Notes: generated from the sequence alone by a model not told the origin. A stretch of DNA of 64,000 nucleotides from Caenispirillum bisanense (GCF_039523075.1 NZ_BAAAEP010000007.1:1-64000), one strand, 5' to 3'; counted from the stretch's first letter, positions 16,504 through 25,076 are shown. Numbers and translations: made by a program.

Positions 16504-16572
16504 GGCGGGCGTCTCCATCGTGTTTTCGCCATGGTGACGGCCCGCGCCGGCGGCTGCAAGCGGCACTTGCCG

Positions 16573-16588
16573 TTGACGTAAGCGTAAG
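16573..16588. promoter_or_regulatory. LiuR-like operator between acyl-CoA genes
   Basis: TTGACGTAAGCGTAAG lies between the divergent hydratase and thioesterase genes. It resembles the TTTACGTAAACGTAAA-type sites of MerR-family LiuR regulators of branched-chain and fatty-acid catabolism. A closer copy is at 54350-54369. Confidence 0.4.
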
Positions 16589-16637
16589 GCATCCCCCATG
16601 CTGAACAAAAATCCGACGCCAGGGGAGGCCGCGGCCC

Positions 16638-17105
16638 ATGACCGCCAAGATCACCATCGCCGAAATCCAGGCCATTCTTGATGCCGAACTGCCGCTGGTG
16701 GACATCCTCGGCATGCAGGTGGAGGACGTGGCGGCCGGCACCTGCCGGGTGCGCATGCGCTTCAAGCCCGATCTCATCCGCCCCGGCGGCACGGTGGCGG
16801 GGCCGGCGATGATGGCGCTGGCCGATCTGGCCATGTACGTGGTGGTGCTGTCGCTGATCGGGCCGGTGGACCTGGCGGTCACCACCAACCTCAACATCAA
16901 CTTCCTGCGCAAGCCGGGCCAGCGCGACATGATCGCCGAGGGCCGCATCCTGAAGGCCGGCAAGCGGCTGGCGGTGGTGGAGGTCGATCTTTATTCCGAG
17001 GGCGAGGCCGACATGGTCGCCCATGTGACCGGCACCTACTCCATCCCGCCGCAGGATCGCGCGCCGACGGTGGCGCAACTGACCGGGGCGGCGCAGCCGG
17101 GCTGA
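16638..17105 (+). CDS. PaaI-type hotdog thioesterase
   Basis: A 155-residue single hotdog domain. The central helix region RPGGTVAGPAMMALADLAMYVVV matches the PaaI/4HBT pattern, in which the Asp in ALADLA acts in hydrolysis. LAVTTNLNINFLRKP is the typical second strand. It probably cleaves an acyl- or aryl-CoA in the cytoplasm. AGGGGAGG lies upstream of the ATG. It is paired divergently with the enoyl-CoA hydratase gene; true PaaI would normally sit in the paa operon, which lies 30 kb away. Confidence 0.82.
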   Translation: MTAKITIAEIQAILDAELPLVDILGMQVEDVAAGTCRVRMRFKPDLIRPGGTVAGPAMMALADLAMYVVVLSLIGPVDLAVTTNLNINFLRKPGQRDMIAEGRILKAGKRLAVVEVDLYSEGEADMVAHVTGTYSIPPQDRAPTVAQLTGAAQPG

Positions 17106-17190
17106 CCGGGAACGGACTGACGGCCCCCGCGCAGCGCAACGGCCGGCGCCAGGGGCGCCGGCCGCAGGCTCAGGCTGCGAGGATGCTGCC

Positions 17191-17898
17191 TTAGTTGGCG
17201 CTGCCGCCGGTGGTGCCGCCGGCCGCACCGCCGCCGGTCGCACCGCCCGTGGTGCCACCCGTCGCGCCGCCGGTGGTGCCGCCGGTGCCGAGGGTGTTGG
17301 TGTCGCCCGTGGCGCCGCCGGTCGCGCCGCCGCCGGTGCCGGTGGTGCCGCCGGTGGTGCCGGTGCCCATGTCGGGCGAGCGCTGCACGTCGCTGTCACC
17401 GGTGCCCGTGCCCATGCCCGGAGTCTGGGCCTGCTGCGGGTCGATGTTGACGCCCAGGCGCGCCAGGGTCTGCTGGTCAAGCTCGCCCGAGCCGGTCAGG
17501 TTGTTCTGCTCCTGATAGCTGCGCAGCGCCTGGGCGGTGTTGTCACCCCACACGCCGTCCACTTCCAGGTCCTGGCCGGAGTCCCGCAGCGCCTGCTGCA
17601 GGCGGCGGATTTCGTCCTCGCTCAGGTTGTCGCCGGACAGGCCGGCCGCCTGGCCGCCCATGGTGCCGGTGGTGGTGCCGGTGGCGCCGGCCGTGCCCGC
17701 CGTACCCGCGGTGCCGGTATCGCCGGTGTTGCCCATGGTGGTGCTGCCGGCGGTGCCGGTGCCGGCCGTGGTGCCGGAATGGACCCCGGTGCCACCGGTG
17801 GCGCCGGCGCCGGTTTCGGTGTTGGCGGTCTGGGCCATTGCGGCGCCGCTCAGGGCGGTGGCGGCGGCGAGGGCGGCGGCAAAGCTGATGTGTTTCAT
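17191..17898 (-). CDS. Exported peptidoglycan-binding-domain protein with Gly/Thr-rich repeats
   Basis: A 235-residue protein. After a signal peptide (MKHISFAAALAAATALSGAAMAQ), a Thr/Gly-rich stretch (about 24-85) contains GTAGTAGTAG-type repeats. A PG_binding_1 domain occupies about 90-150 (SEDEIRRLQQALRDSGQDLEVDGVWGDNTAQALRSYQ). A second low-complexity tail of GGTTGGATGG-like units runs to the end. The domain suggests cell-wall contact; the repeats look like a flexible, fast-evolving linker. AGGAGG precedes the ATG at 17898. Confidence 0.75.
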   Translation of the reverse strand: MKHISFAAALAAATALSGAAMAQTANTETGAGATGGTGVHSGTTAGTGTAGSTTMGNTGDTGTAGTAGTAGATGTTTGTMGGQAAGLSGDNLSEDEIRRLQQALRDSGQDLEVDGVWGDNTAQALRSYQEQNNLTGSGELDQQTLARLGVNIDPQQAQTPGMGTGTGDSDVQRSPDMGTGTTGGTTGTGGGATGGATGDTNTLGTGGTTGGATGGTTGGATGGGAAGGTTGGSAN

Positions 17899-18033
17899 CG
17901 GACATTTCCTCCTGATTGGCTTGGAGATGCCCGTCAAACGACCCCCAGGCGACGAAGGATGCCCGAACGATCGGAGGCCCGCGCGGTCTTTCGAGGCAGC
18001 GGGTCGATGGTGCCAATTGTCGCCGGTGCGGCG

Positions 18034-18645
18034 TCAGGCGATCAGGTTGGTGCGCCCCTGGGCGGCGGCGAGGCGGGTGCGGAAGCCTTTCAGCTCCTCC
18101 CAGCCGCGCAACAGGGTGCGCGACGTCTCCGCCGCCACCGACTGCACGGTGCCGCGGCCGAGCGAGTCGGGATCGGACACGGCGGCGGCGCTGCGCAGCA
18201 GGCGGCTGGCGGCGGTCATGGTGCGCTCCGCCTGTTGCGACAGGGCGGCCAGCGGCTTGAAGGCCTCCGCCGAGGGTTCGGTGCCGGCGGCGGCGATGCG
18301 GCCGGGCGGCGAGCGGCGGTCCAGTTCGCGGCCCATGTCGCGCACCACCGACTCGATCTCGCGGGCGACGTGGCCGAGGGTGGCGGCCAGCGGGCGGGCG
18401 GTGGCCGGCGTGGTGATCAGACTGTGGAAGGGCCGCATGGCCTCGACGATCTTCTCTGCCGTCTGCAGGCGGCGGGAGAGGAACTCCTCCCGCAGGGACC
18501 GCAGGGAGGTTTCGGTCTCGCCGACGGTGGGGGCGGCAGGGGCGGGAGCATCGCTGGCGGCGCCGGCGGCGGGCGAGGCGGCGGCCTTGCCGCGCGCCAG
18601 CTGCGCGAAGCCGCCCGGCATGTGGGAGGAGAGGGAGACGACCAT
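18034..18645 (-). CDS. Hypothetical helical protein, 203 residues
   Basis: A protein of unknown function. The first 45 residues are Ala/Pro-rich. The rest is predicted helical with many charged residues and repeated REE, RDMGRELDRR and QQAERTM stretches suggesting coiled-coil packing. It has no signal peptide, membrane segment or cysteines. It is the first of several small unknown genes lying on the same strand upstream of a chemoreceptor. A structural or scaffold role is possible but unproven. Confidence 0.55.
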   Translation of the reverse strand: MVVSLSSHMPGGFAQLARGKAAASPAAGAASDAPAPAAPTVGETETSLRSLREEFLSRRLQTAEKIVEAMRPFHSLITTPATARPLAATLGHVAREIESVVRDMGRELDRRSPPGRIAAAGTEPSAEAFKPLAALSQQAERTMTAASRLLRSAAAVSDPDSLGRGTVQSVAAETSRTLLRGWEELKGFRTRLAAAQGRTNLIA

Positions 18646-18783
18646 CGTTATGCCCCTGCGTCAGTCATTGCAGTTCAGTATGACCGCCGGGAGCGGGGCG
18701 TCAAGGAAGGCCGTCGGGAGCCGGGCAGCGGGGTCAATCCGCCCGGCCCCGACGGGCCGCCGTCACGGGTCCTGCCGGGGGGA

Positions 18784-19086
18784 TCAGGAGAGTGCGGCGG
18801 CAGCTCGCAGGCGCAGGCGCGCCTTGACGCTGAGGTCAAGCTCGGCCCGCACTTCCTCCATCAGGGCGATGTCGCCGGAGTCGAGGGCGTGTTCGGCCCG
18901 CTGCCGCAGGACACGGCGGTCGGCCGCTTCCTCCAGGGCGTCGGCCACCGCCTGTTCGGCGGCGCGCAGGGCCTCCACAACCAGCTGCAGGTGATCGGTC
19001 ACCACCGCCATGTTGGAGCGGATGGCCATGCAGTTGGCGGTAAGGGTGCTGACGTCGGGATGACGGAAGTGCACAAGATCGCCCAT
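18784..19086 (-). CDS. Small helical hypothetical protein, 100 residues
   Basis: It begins MGDLVHFRHPDVSTLTANC. The protein is almost all helix, with long runs such as LQLVVEALRAAEQAVADALEEAADRR. The start at 19086 has GGAGG at a good distance; a longer upstream frame is an overlapping Arg/Pro-rich artefact. The function is unknown. It sits in the same orientation as the neighbouring small genes. Confidence 0.6.
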   Translation of the reverse strand: MGDLVHFRHPDVSTLTANCMAIRSNMAVVTDHLQLVVEALRAAEQAVADALEEAADRRVLRQRAEHALDSGDIALMEEVRAELDLSVKARLRLRAAAALS

Positions 19087-19133
19087 CGGAAAGTCCTCCG
19101 TGTGGTGAAACGGGGTACTGGCGTGCGGCCCGG

Positions 19134-19696
19134 TCAGGCCGGTTGCCAGGCGCCGGTCAGTCCGGCGATGTGGATGAGGCGGGTGAGGGGAATGCTGAAG
19201 TCGATGCTGGTCAGGACCAGGTCCTGGTCGCTGTCCACCTGCTCGCGCTGCCAGCAGGGGTGAGGCCGGTCGGGATCGTCGCCGCTGTCGTCGCCGGCGG
19301 GGTGGGCGGCGGTCCAGGTGCGCCGCAGATCCCACGGCGAGGCGTCGCGGCGCCACACCGTTGCCTGCCACGGCGCCACCTGGATCAGGCAGACCTCCAT
19401 CACCCCCGGCATGCCGAGGTCGGGCGGCATGAGCGCCGCGGGGCGCGGCCGGCTGCCGGCGGGGGCGCCGCCGGGGGCGGTCATGCCCACCACCAGGATC
19501 GGCCGCGGCCGCCGGTCGTCGGCGTGGACCTCCAGCCGGTAGGGCGCGGCGCCCGGAATGCCGCCGGGGCGTCCGCCGTCTGCAGGAGGTCGGGCAGCCG
19601 CAGGTGCGGCCGGGTGGTCTGCAGGTGGGTCTTCACGATCCCGTGCAGGGCGATGCGCAGGCCGCGTAGAAGGGTGGTGTGGTCGGTTGCGAACAT
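19134..19696 (-). pseudogene. Frameshifted hypothetical gene
   Basis: Two overlapping frames read as one protein. It starts at 19696 (MFATDHTTLLRGLRIALHGI, with GGGAG upstream) and reads well to about LLQTADAP. The plausible continuation (GIPGAAPYRLEVHADDRRPR, ILVVGMT) is in another frame that ends at 19134. Joining them needs one extra base near 19555-19575, within a G/C-rich run. The product would be about 187 residues. It could be a sequencing error rather than a true mutation, since the contig carries other assembly problems. The family is not recognised. Confidence 0.5.
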
Positions 19697-19721
19697 CTTG
19701 GCAGTCTCCCCGTTTCTTGGG

Positions 19722-19898
19722 TCAGCTGTCGCCCGCGTCGGCTGAGTCCGTCAGCAGACGCCGGATGCATTGCAGGCATCGGCGGGCATAGTCGACCGTA
19801 TCGCTGCTGTAGCTGTCAGGCTCCGCCAGCACGCCTTCGGCGCACAGTTCAAGGTCGTGGCAGAGCTTTTCCTGGTCGTCGGGCAAGGCGCATGTCAT
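19722..19898 (-). CDS. Small cysteine-containing protein, 58 residues
   Basis: It begins MTCALPDDQEKLCHDLELCAEGVL and ends RRLLTDSADAGDS. Five cysteines lie in helical segments (LCHDLELC and RRCLQCIRRLL). AAAGGA lies upstream of the ATG. No function is known. Cys-X2-Cys in RRCLQC could bind metal, but the pairs are within helices. It belongs to the run of small same-strand genes next to the chemoreceptor. Confidence 0.5.
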   Translation of the reverse strand: MTCALPDDQEKLCHDLELCAEGVLAEPDSYSSDTVDYARRCLQCIRRLLTDSADAGDS

Positions 19899-19960
19899 GG
19901 CGTCGTCCTTTCCCGTGGGCCGCCGGGGCAGGGGCTCCGGCGGCGGCAATGCAGGTGCGG

Positions 19961-21646
19961 TCAGGCGGCGCGGATCTGGCCGAGCATGTCGCGGATCTGG
20001 TCCGCCAGGGCATCGGCGCGGGTGGCCACCACGTGGGCCGCCTCCTCGACGCTCTGGGCGGCGCGGTCGGTTTCCTCGGCCGCCTGCGAGACGCCGTCGA
20101 TGCTGCGCGACACTTCCGTGGTGCCGGCCGACGCCTGCTGGACGTTGCGGGCGATTTCCCGAGTCGCCGCGTTCTGCTGCTCGATGGCCGCCGCGATGGC
20201 CTCGGTGACGGCGGCAAGGCTGCTGATCTTGCTGCCGATGTGCTGGATGGCGGCGACGGTGACGTTGGTTTCCTCCTGCACGGCGGTGATCTGCTCGGCA
20301 ATCTCGCCGGTGGCGCGGGAGGTCTGGGTGGCGAGCGCCTTGACCTCGTTGGCGACCACCGCGAACCCCTTGCCGGCCTCGCCGGCGCGGGCGGCCTCGA
20401 TGGTGGCATTGAGGGCGAGCAGGTTGGTCTGGCTGGCGATGTCGTCGATCAGGCGCACCACCTCGCTGATGCGGCCGGCGGCGTCGGACAGCTTGTGGAC
20501 CATCTGGTCGCCGTTCTGGGCGTCGCGGGTGACGTCGGTGACCACGCCGGAGACGTCGTTGATCTGCCGCTGGATTTCCGAGATGGCCGCCGACAGTTCC
20601 TCCGCCGCCGAGGCCACGGTCTCGACGCTGGCCGACGATTCCTCGGCCGCCGCCGCCACGGCGGTGGACTGGTGCGCCGCCTGATCGGCCGCCTGCCGCA
20701 TGGACTGGGCGGTGTTTTCCATGGCGTGGGCGGTATCGGACACGTCGCGCAGGATGGTGCCGACCTGGCCTTCGAAGCTGTCGGCCATTTCCAGCATCAT
20801 GCGGCGGCGTTCGCTGCGGGCGTTTTCCTCCGCCAGCCGCTGCTGTTCTTCCAGGCGCGCCCGTTCCTGGGCGTTGTGACGGAACACTTCCAGCGCCTTG
20901 ATCAGCCGGCCGACCTCGTCGCGGCGGTCGTCGGCCTCGACGGTGACCGAGGTATCGCCTGCGGCAAGCCGTTCCAGCGCCCCGGTGGTGGCCTGCAGCG
21001 GGCGGGTGATGCTGCGCACAACCAGGAACACGCCGCCGCTCAGCAGCAGGATGAAGAGCAGGCTGGCGCTGCCGTTGGTGATCGCCTTGCTCCAGAATTC
21101 CGCTTCCAGATCATCGACATACAGGCCGGTGCCGATCATCCAGTCCCACGGGTCGAACATGACGGCATAGGAAACCTTGGCCACCGGCTCGGTGCTGCCG
21201 GGCTTCGGCCACAGGTAGTCGACGTGGCCGCCGCCGGCGCGGGCGGCGCCGATGAGTTCGCGCAGCAGCAGCTTGCCGGTGGCGTCCTTCTGGCCCGACA
21301 TGTCGGTGCCTTCCAGGTCCGGGCGCGGTCCCATGACCAGGGCGACGCCGGCGCCGGAATAGGTGAAGACGTACTCGCTGCCATCGAAGCGGATGGCGCG
21401 CAGCGCGGCCTTGGCGCGTTCCTGCGCCTCCTGCTGCGGGATTTCGCCGGCCTCGGCGCGGCGGTGGTATTCGGCGGCGATGGTGCGGGCCGCCTCGGCG
21501 ATGCTCCGCACCTTGGCCTCGCGCTCCTCGCTCATGGCCTGGTGCAGGTGCAGGAGACCCACGCCGACGGTGATCAGCAGAGAAAGGAACAGAAGCCCGA
21601 TCGGGCCCCAGATCTTGGCGGCAACGGGAGCGTCCTTAAGCCTCAT
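19961..21646 (-). CDS. Methyl-accepting chemotaxis protein with sCache_2 sensor domain
   Basis: A 561-residue chemoreceptor. The first transmembrane helix is at about 12-33. The periplasmic single Cache domain (about 36-185) contains RFDGSEYVFTYSGAGVALVMGP and FDPWDWMIGTGLYVDD. A second transmembrane helix at about 192-213 is followed by HAMP (about 214-267) and the signalling hairpin with the conserved tip IDDIASQTNLLALNATIEAARAGEAG. sCache_2 domains bind small organic acids; the ligand here is unknown. AGGAG precedes the ATG at 21646. It signals through CheA/CheW. Confidence 0.9.
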   Translation of the reverse strand: MRLKDAPVAAKIWGPIGLLFLSLLITVGVGLLHLHQAMSEEREAKVRSIAEAARTIAAEYHRRAEAGEIPQQEAQERAKAALRAIRFDGSEYVFTYSGAGVALVMGPRPDLEGTDMSGQKDATGKLLLRELIGAARAGGGHVDYLWPKPGSTEPVAKVSYAVMFDPWDWMIGTGLYVDDLEAEFWSKAITNGSASLLFILLLSGGVFLVVRSITRPLQATTGALERLAAGDTSVTVEADDRRDEVGRLIKALEVFRHNAQERARLEEQQRLAEENARSERRRMMLEMADSFEGQVGTILRDVSDTAHAMENTAQSMRQAADQAAHQSTAVAAAAEESSASVETVASAAEELSAAISEIQRQINDVSGVVTDVTRDAQNGDQMVHKLSDAAGRISEVVRLIDDIASQTNLLALNATIEAARAGEAGKGFAVVANEVKALATQTSRATGEIAEQITAVQEETNVTVAAIQHIGSKISSLAAVTEAIAAAIEQQNAATREIARNVQQASAGTTEVSRSIDGVSQAAEETDRAAQSVEEAAHVVATRADALADQIRDMLGQIRAA

Positions 21647-22262
21647 GGAGTGTCTCCTGGTGGGGCTCGGTGGCAGGCGGCCATGGGGCCGCCGCACGAG
21701 CGTCGCTCAATGCCTGTCTCCCCCCGGATGCGGCGGAGCCCGTTGCACCAGCCGGTGCCCCTGGGGTGAGGGGGGAGTAGGGGGCACCGGCCGGTGGGGC
21801 GGGCACTTTCGCGCCGCACAAAAACCGTAGCGTTAATGTGGACGGGTGAAATAGCTGCTCTTAGGGCATAGGAAATCGCTGCGCGGTGGCGTCCGATGGT
21901 CGTTCTCCCTCCCCCCTCTCCCCCTTACCCTAAGGGGTTTATCAGAAGTAGAAGAGGATCCGCCCCGCGGGCGTTTCTCCGACGGCGGCAACCTGCAGGT
22001 GGTGCAGTGCAAAAAGTGGCCGTGCCGGCGGAATCCCGGCAGAACCTGCGGCATTGCAAGGAGTCGCGACGGGGTCGGCCGGCAGCGCATCGGCGGCGGG
22101 CAGGTCATATACCACGAAGGGATTAGTCGACAGACGGCAGAATGGCGCAACGGGCACCACCGGAAGCCGCGGAAGCCCGAACAGGCGCCAAGCCCAGGCG
22201 CCGGGCGGCCTGTAGCGACGGTAAAATGATACCGTTTTTCTAAGTGCTTGTTTTTGCTGGAT
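21647..22262. other. Long non-coding stretch between chemoreceptor and ribosomal operon
   Basis: No credible gene is seen in about 620 bases. Several local features stand out. A pyrimidine-rich tract is at 21902-21925. CCCCTTA-CCC-TAAGGGG forms a hairpin (21921-21937) followed by TTTATC. A weak terminator-like hairpin ACGGTA/TACCGT with a T-run is at 22217-22239. Base composition is lower in GC than the flanks. It may hold an unrecognised RNA. Confidence 0.35.
22217..22239 (+). terminator. Weak terminator-like hairpin
   Basis: A 6-bp stem ACGGTA / TACCGT with loop AAATGA is followed by TTTTC. It lies about 35 bases before the ribosomal operon promoter and could insulate it from an upstream plus-strand transcript. 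Confidence 0.4.
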
Positions 22263-22271
22263 TTAATCTGT

Positions 22272-22300
22272 TTGACATCGGCGGCTGTCGTGCCATATTC
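22272..22300 (+). promoter_or_regulatory. Sigma70-type promoter of rplM-rpsI
   Basis: A consensus -35 TTGACA (22272-22277) is followed, 17 bases later, by ATATTC (22295-22300). It lies about 100 bases before rplM. The leader between contains a short hairpin (GGGCCGCC with GGGCGGTCCC near 22318-22337) that could take part in L13/S9 feedback, though no known motif was recognised. Confidence 0.6.
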
Positions 22301-22397
22301 CACACCCTCAGTTCGTCGGGCCGCCTTGGGCGGTCCCTGTCGTTTTCCGGGGGGTGGCGCAGCCGCCGGCTCGGAAGGCTAACAACGAGATGGTGCC

Positions 22398-22862
22398 ATG
22401 AAGACCTATTCGGCCAAGCCCGCCGAGGTGGAAAAGAAGTGGATCCTGATCGACGCCGAGGGCGTCGTTCTGGGCCGCCTCGCCTCGCATGTGGCGAACA
22501 TCCTGCGTGGCAAGACCAAGGCCACCTACACGCCGCACATCGACGTCGGCGACAACGTCATCATCATCAATGCCGAGAAGGTCAAGCTGACCGGCAAGAA
22601 GATGACCGACAAGAAGTTTTTCTGGCACACCGGCCACCCCGGCGGCATCAAGGAACGGACCATGGGTCAGATCCTTGGCGGCCGTTACCCGGAACGGGTG
22701 ATCGAGAAGGCCGTTGAGCGCATGATCCCCCGGGGTCCGCTCGGCCGTGCCCAGCTGAAGAAGCTCCGCGTCTATGCCGGCGCCGAGCACCCGCATGAAG
22801 CGCAGCAGCCGGAAGTCCTGGACTTCGCTGCCCGCAACCCGAAGAACAAGAGGAGCGCCTAA
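22398..22862 (+). CDS. rplM: 50S ribosomal protein L13
   Basis: 154 residues, the normal length. MKTYSAKPAEVEKKWILIDAEGVVLGRLAS and the conserved GGIKERT, AVERMIPRGPLGR and LRVYAGAEHPHEAQQP blocks identify L13, an early-assembly protein of the large ribosomal subunit that binds 23S rRNA. rpsI follows after 3 bases in the usual order. The ribosome site before the ATG is weak (CGAG). Confidence 0.98.
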   Translation: MKTYSAKPAEVEKKWILIDAEGVVLGRLASHVANILRGKTKATYTPHIDVGDNVIIINAEKVKLTGKKMTDKKFFWHTGHPGGIKERTMGQILGGRYPERVIEKAVERMIPRGPLGRAQLKKLRVYAGAEHPHEAQQPEVLDFAARNPKNKRSA

Positions 22863-22865
22863 CCC

Positions 22866-23342
22866 ATGGCCGAGGAAAAGCTCACCCTCGAAGACCTGAA
22901 GGGCGCCCACTCTCCGGTTGCCGAGTCGCCGAAGTACGAAGCCAAGCGTGACGAACTGGGCCGTTCCTACGGCACCGGTCGCCGCAAGGACGCCGTCGCC
23001 CGCGTGTGGGTCAAGCCGGGCACCGGCAAGATCATCGTCAACGGCCGCGACCTGGCGAACTACTTCCCGCGCCCGGTGCTGCAGATGCTCATCAACCAGC
23101 CGTTCCAGGTGGCGAACGTCGCCAACCAGTTCGACGTGATGTGCACCGTCTCCGGTGGTGGTCTGTCCGGTCAGGCCGGCGCCCTGCGCCACGGCCTGTC
23201 GCGCGCCCTGACCGCCTACGAGCCGGCCCTGCGCCCGGCCCTGAAGGCCGCCGGCTTCCTGACCCGCGACCCGCGCGCCGTCGAGCGTAAGAAGTACGGC
23301 AAGGCCAAGGCCCGCCGCAGCTTCCAGTTCTCGAAGCGCTGA
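22866..23342 (+). CDS. rpsI: 30S ribosomal protein S9
   Basis: 158 residues with a short N-terminal extension of about 30 residues compared with E. coli S9, as is common in alphaproteobacteria. RSYGTGRRKDAVARVWVKPG, GGGLSGQAGALRHGLSRAL and the C-terminal tail KARRSFQFSKR, whose terminal arginine reaches the P-site tRNA, confirm the identity. It is the second gene of the rplM-rpsI operon. Confidence 0.98.
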   Translation: MAEEKLTLEDLKGAHSPVAESPKYEAKRDELGRSYGTGRRKDAVARVWVKPGTGKIIVNGRDLANYFPRPVLQMLINQPFQVANVANQFDVMCTVSGGGLSGQAGALRHGLSRALTAYEPALRPALKAAGFLTRDPRAVERKKYGKAKARRSFQFSKR

Positions 23343-23369
23343 TCCCCGCGGATCATACGCCCGTTACGG

Positions 23370-23407
23370 AAGGGCGCCCTCTTGCGGGAGGGCGCCCTTT
23401 CGTTTTC
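23370..23407 (+). terminator. Terminator of rplM-rpsI
   Basis: AAGGGCGCCCTC, loop TTGCGG, GAGGGCGCCCTT with TCGTTTT after it: a perfect 12-bp stem 27 bases past the rpsI stop. Confidence 0.85.
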
Positions 23408-23451
23408 ACTGGCCCTCCCCGCGACTCCATCTTCCAGGGACACACGACGAC

Positions 23452-24495
23452 ATGAGCGCGAAGACCAAAGTGGCGATCCTCGGCGCCTCCGGCTACACCG
23501 GCGCCGAACTGGTGCGTATTCTGGCGCTGCATCCGCACGTCGAGATGACGGTGCTGACCGCCGACCGACGCGCCGGCAAGCCCTTCGCCGATGTCTTCCC
23601 GCATCTGGCCGGCGTGGCGCTGCCCGATCTGGTGGCCATCGACCAGGTGGACTGGACCGGCGTCGACTTCGTGTTCTGCGCCCTGCCGCATGGCACCACC
23701 CAGGATGTCATCGCCGGCTTGCCGGCGCATGTGAAGGTGTGCGACCTGTCGGCCGACTTCCGCCTGCGCGACGTCGATGCCTACGCCACCTGGTACGGCC
23801 ACGCCCACAAGGCGCCGGAGCTGCAGAAGGAAGTCGTCTACGGCCTGACCGAGCTGTACCGCGAGCAGGTGCGCGCCGCCCGCGTGGTCGCCAACCCCGG
23901 CTGCTATCCCACCTCCGCCCAGCTGCCGCTGATCCCGCTGATCGAGGAAGGGCTGATCGAGGCCGACGGCATCATCGTCGACGCCAAGTCGGGCGTCACC
24001 GGCGCCGGCCGGGCGCCCAAGGAAGGCACCCTCTACAGCGAGGTGACCGAGGGCATTCACGCCTATGGCATTGCCAGCCACCGCCACGCCCCGGAGATCG
24101 AGCAGGGCCTGTCCGACGCCGCCGGCCGGCCGGTGCTGGTGAACTTCACACCGCACCTGATGCCCATGGCGCGCGGCATCCTGGCGACCATCTACGTACA
24201 GTGCGCCGCCGGCGCCACCGCCGCCGACCTGCGGGCGGCGCTGGCGCGGCGCTATGCCGGCGAGCCCTTCGTGCGGGTGCTGGGCGAGGGCCAGGTGCCG
24301 GCGACGCGGCACGTGCGCGGCTCCAACTTCGTGCTGATGAACGCCTTCGACGACCGCCTGCCGGGCCGCGCCATCCTCACCTGCGTCGAGGACAATCTGG
24401 TCAAGGGCGCCTCCGGCCAGGCGGTGCAGAACATGAACGTGATGCTCGGCTTCGAGGAAACCACGGCGCTGCTGCAGCAGCCCATGTTCCCGTAA
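23452..24495 (+). CDS. argC: N-acetyl-gamma-glutamyl-phosphate reductase
   Basis: 347 residues. This cytoplasmic enzyme makes N-acetylglutamate semialdehyde from N-acetyl-gamma-glutamyl phosphate with NADPH, step three of arginine synthesis. The Rossmann motif AILGASGYTGAELVRIL is at residues 6-22. The catalytic Cys151 is in VVANPGCYPTSAQ. The long form with GVTGAGRAPKEGTLYSEV and the C-terminal GASGQAVQNMN motif matches ArgC type 1. It follows the ribosomal terminator and probably starts its own unit with the next two genes (24-base gap, then 3-base gap). Confidence 0.95.
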   Translation: MSAKTKVAILGASGYTGAELVRILALHPHVEMTVLTADRRAGKPFADVFPHLAGVALPDLVAIDQVDWTGVDFVFCALPHGTTQDVIAGLPAHVKVCDLSADFRLRDVDAYATWYGHAHKAPELQKEVVYGLTELYREQVRAARVVANPGCYPTSAQLPLIPLIEEGLIEADGIIVDAKSGVTGAGRAPKEGTLYSEVTEGIHAYGIASHRHAPEIEQGLSDAAGRPVLVNFTPHLMPMARGILATIYVQCAAGATAADLRAALARRYAGEPFVRVLGEGQVPATRHVRGSNFVLMNAFDDRLPGRAILTCVEDNLVKGASGQAVQNMNVMLGFEETTALLQQPMFP

Positions 24496-24518
24496 GCCCG
24501 CCAGGGAGTCCCGCCGCC

Positions 24519-25073
24519 ATGACCACCCCCGTCGTTTCCGTGCAGAAGCCTGTCATCCTGCCCTGGCAGGGCGTGTGGCCGAAGATCGCTGACAGCGTCT
24601 TCGTCGCCCCCACCGCCTGCATCATCGGCGACGTGGAGATCGGCGCCGACAGCAGCATCTGGTTCAACGTCACCGTCCGCGGCGACGTGAATTCCATCCG
24701 CATCGGCGCCCGCTCCAACATCCAGGACGGCAGCGTCATCCACGTCACCCGCCAGAAGCACGAGACGGTGATCGGCGACGACGTGCTGGTCGGCCACATG
24801 GCGGTCATCCACGGCTGCCGCCTGGAAAGCGGCAGCTTCGTCGGCATGGGCGCCACGGTGATGGACGGCGCCGTGGTGGAAGGCGGCGCCATGGTGGCGG
24901 CCGGCGCCCTGGTCAGCCCCGGCAAGGTGGTGAAGGCGGGCCAGCTGTGGGCCGGTACGCCCGCCCGCTACATCCGCGACCTGACGCCCGAGGAACTGGA
25001 AAGCCTGCCCAAGGGCACCGCCCATTACGCCAACATGGGCCGCCAGTACCGCGAGATGCTGGCGGGGGGCTGA
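24519..25073 (+). CDS. Gamma-carbonic anhydrase family protein
   Basis: 184 residues of left-handed beta-helix hexapeptide repeats. The three metal-binding histidines of the gamma class are H75, H93 and H98 (SVIHVT, VGHMAVIHGC). It probably binds zinc or iron and hydrates CO2 or a related substrate; many homologues have unproven activity. AGGGAG lies eight bases before the ATG. It sits between argC and a deaminase in a three-gene cluster. Confidence 0.88.
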   Translation: MTTPVVSVQKPVILPWQGVWPKIADSVFVAPTACIIGDVEIGADSSIWFNVTVRGDVNSIRIGARSNIQDGSVIHVTRQKHETVIGDDVLVGHMAVIHGCRLESGSFVGMGATVMDGAVVEGGAMVAAGALVSPGKVVKAGQLWAGTPARYIRDLTPEELESLPKGTAHYANMGRQYREMLAGG

Positions 25074-25076
25074 GCC

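Noticed and set aside
17195..17515. Pro/Val-rich frame opposite the Gly/Thr repeats, and a possible CRISPR-like repeat array
   Set aside because: The repeats are short, imperfect, in-frame codon repeats of a secreted protein with no spacers; the opposite frame is a mirror.
21833..22303. 156-codon frame before rplM on the minus strand
   Set aside because: It overlaps the rplM promoter, lacks a ribosome site, and has an improbable Cys/Pro/Arg composition.
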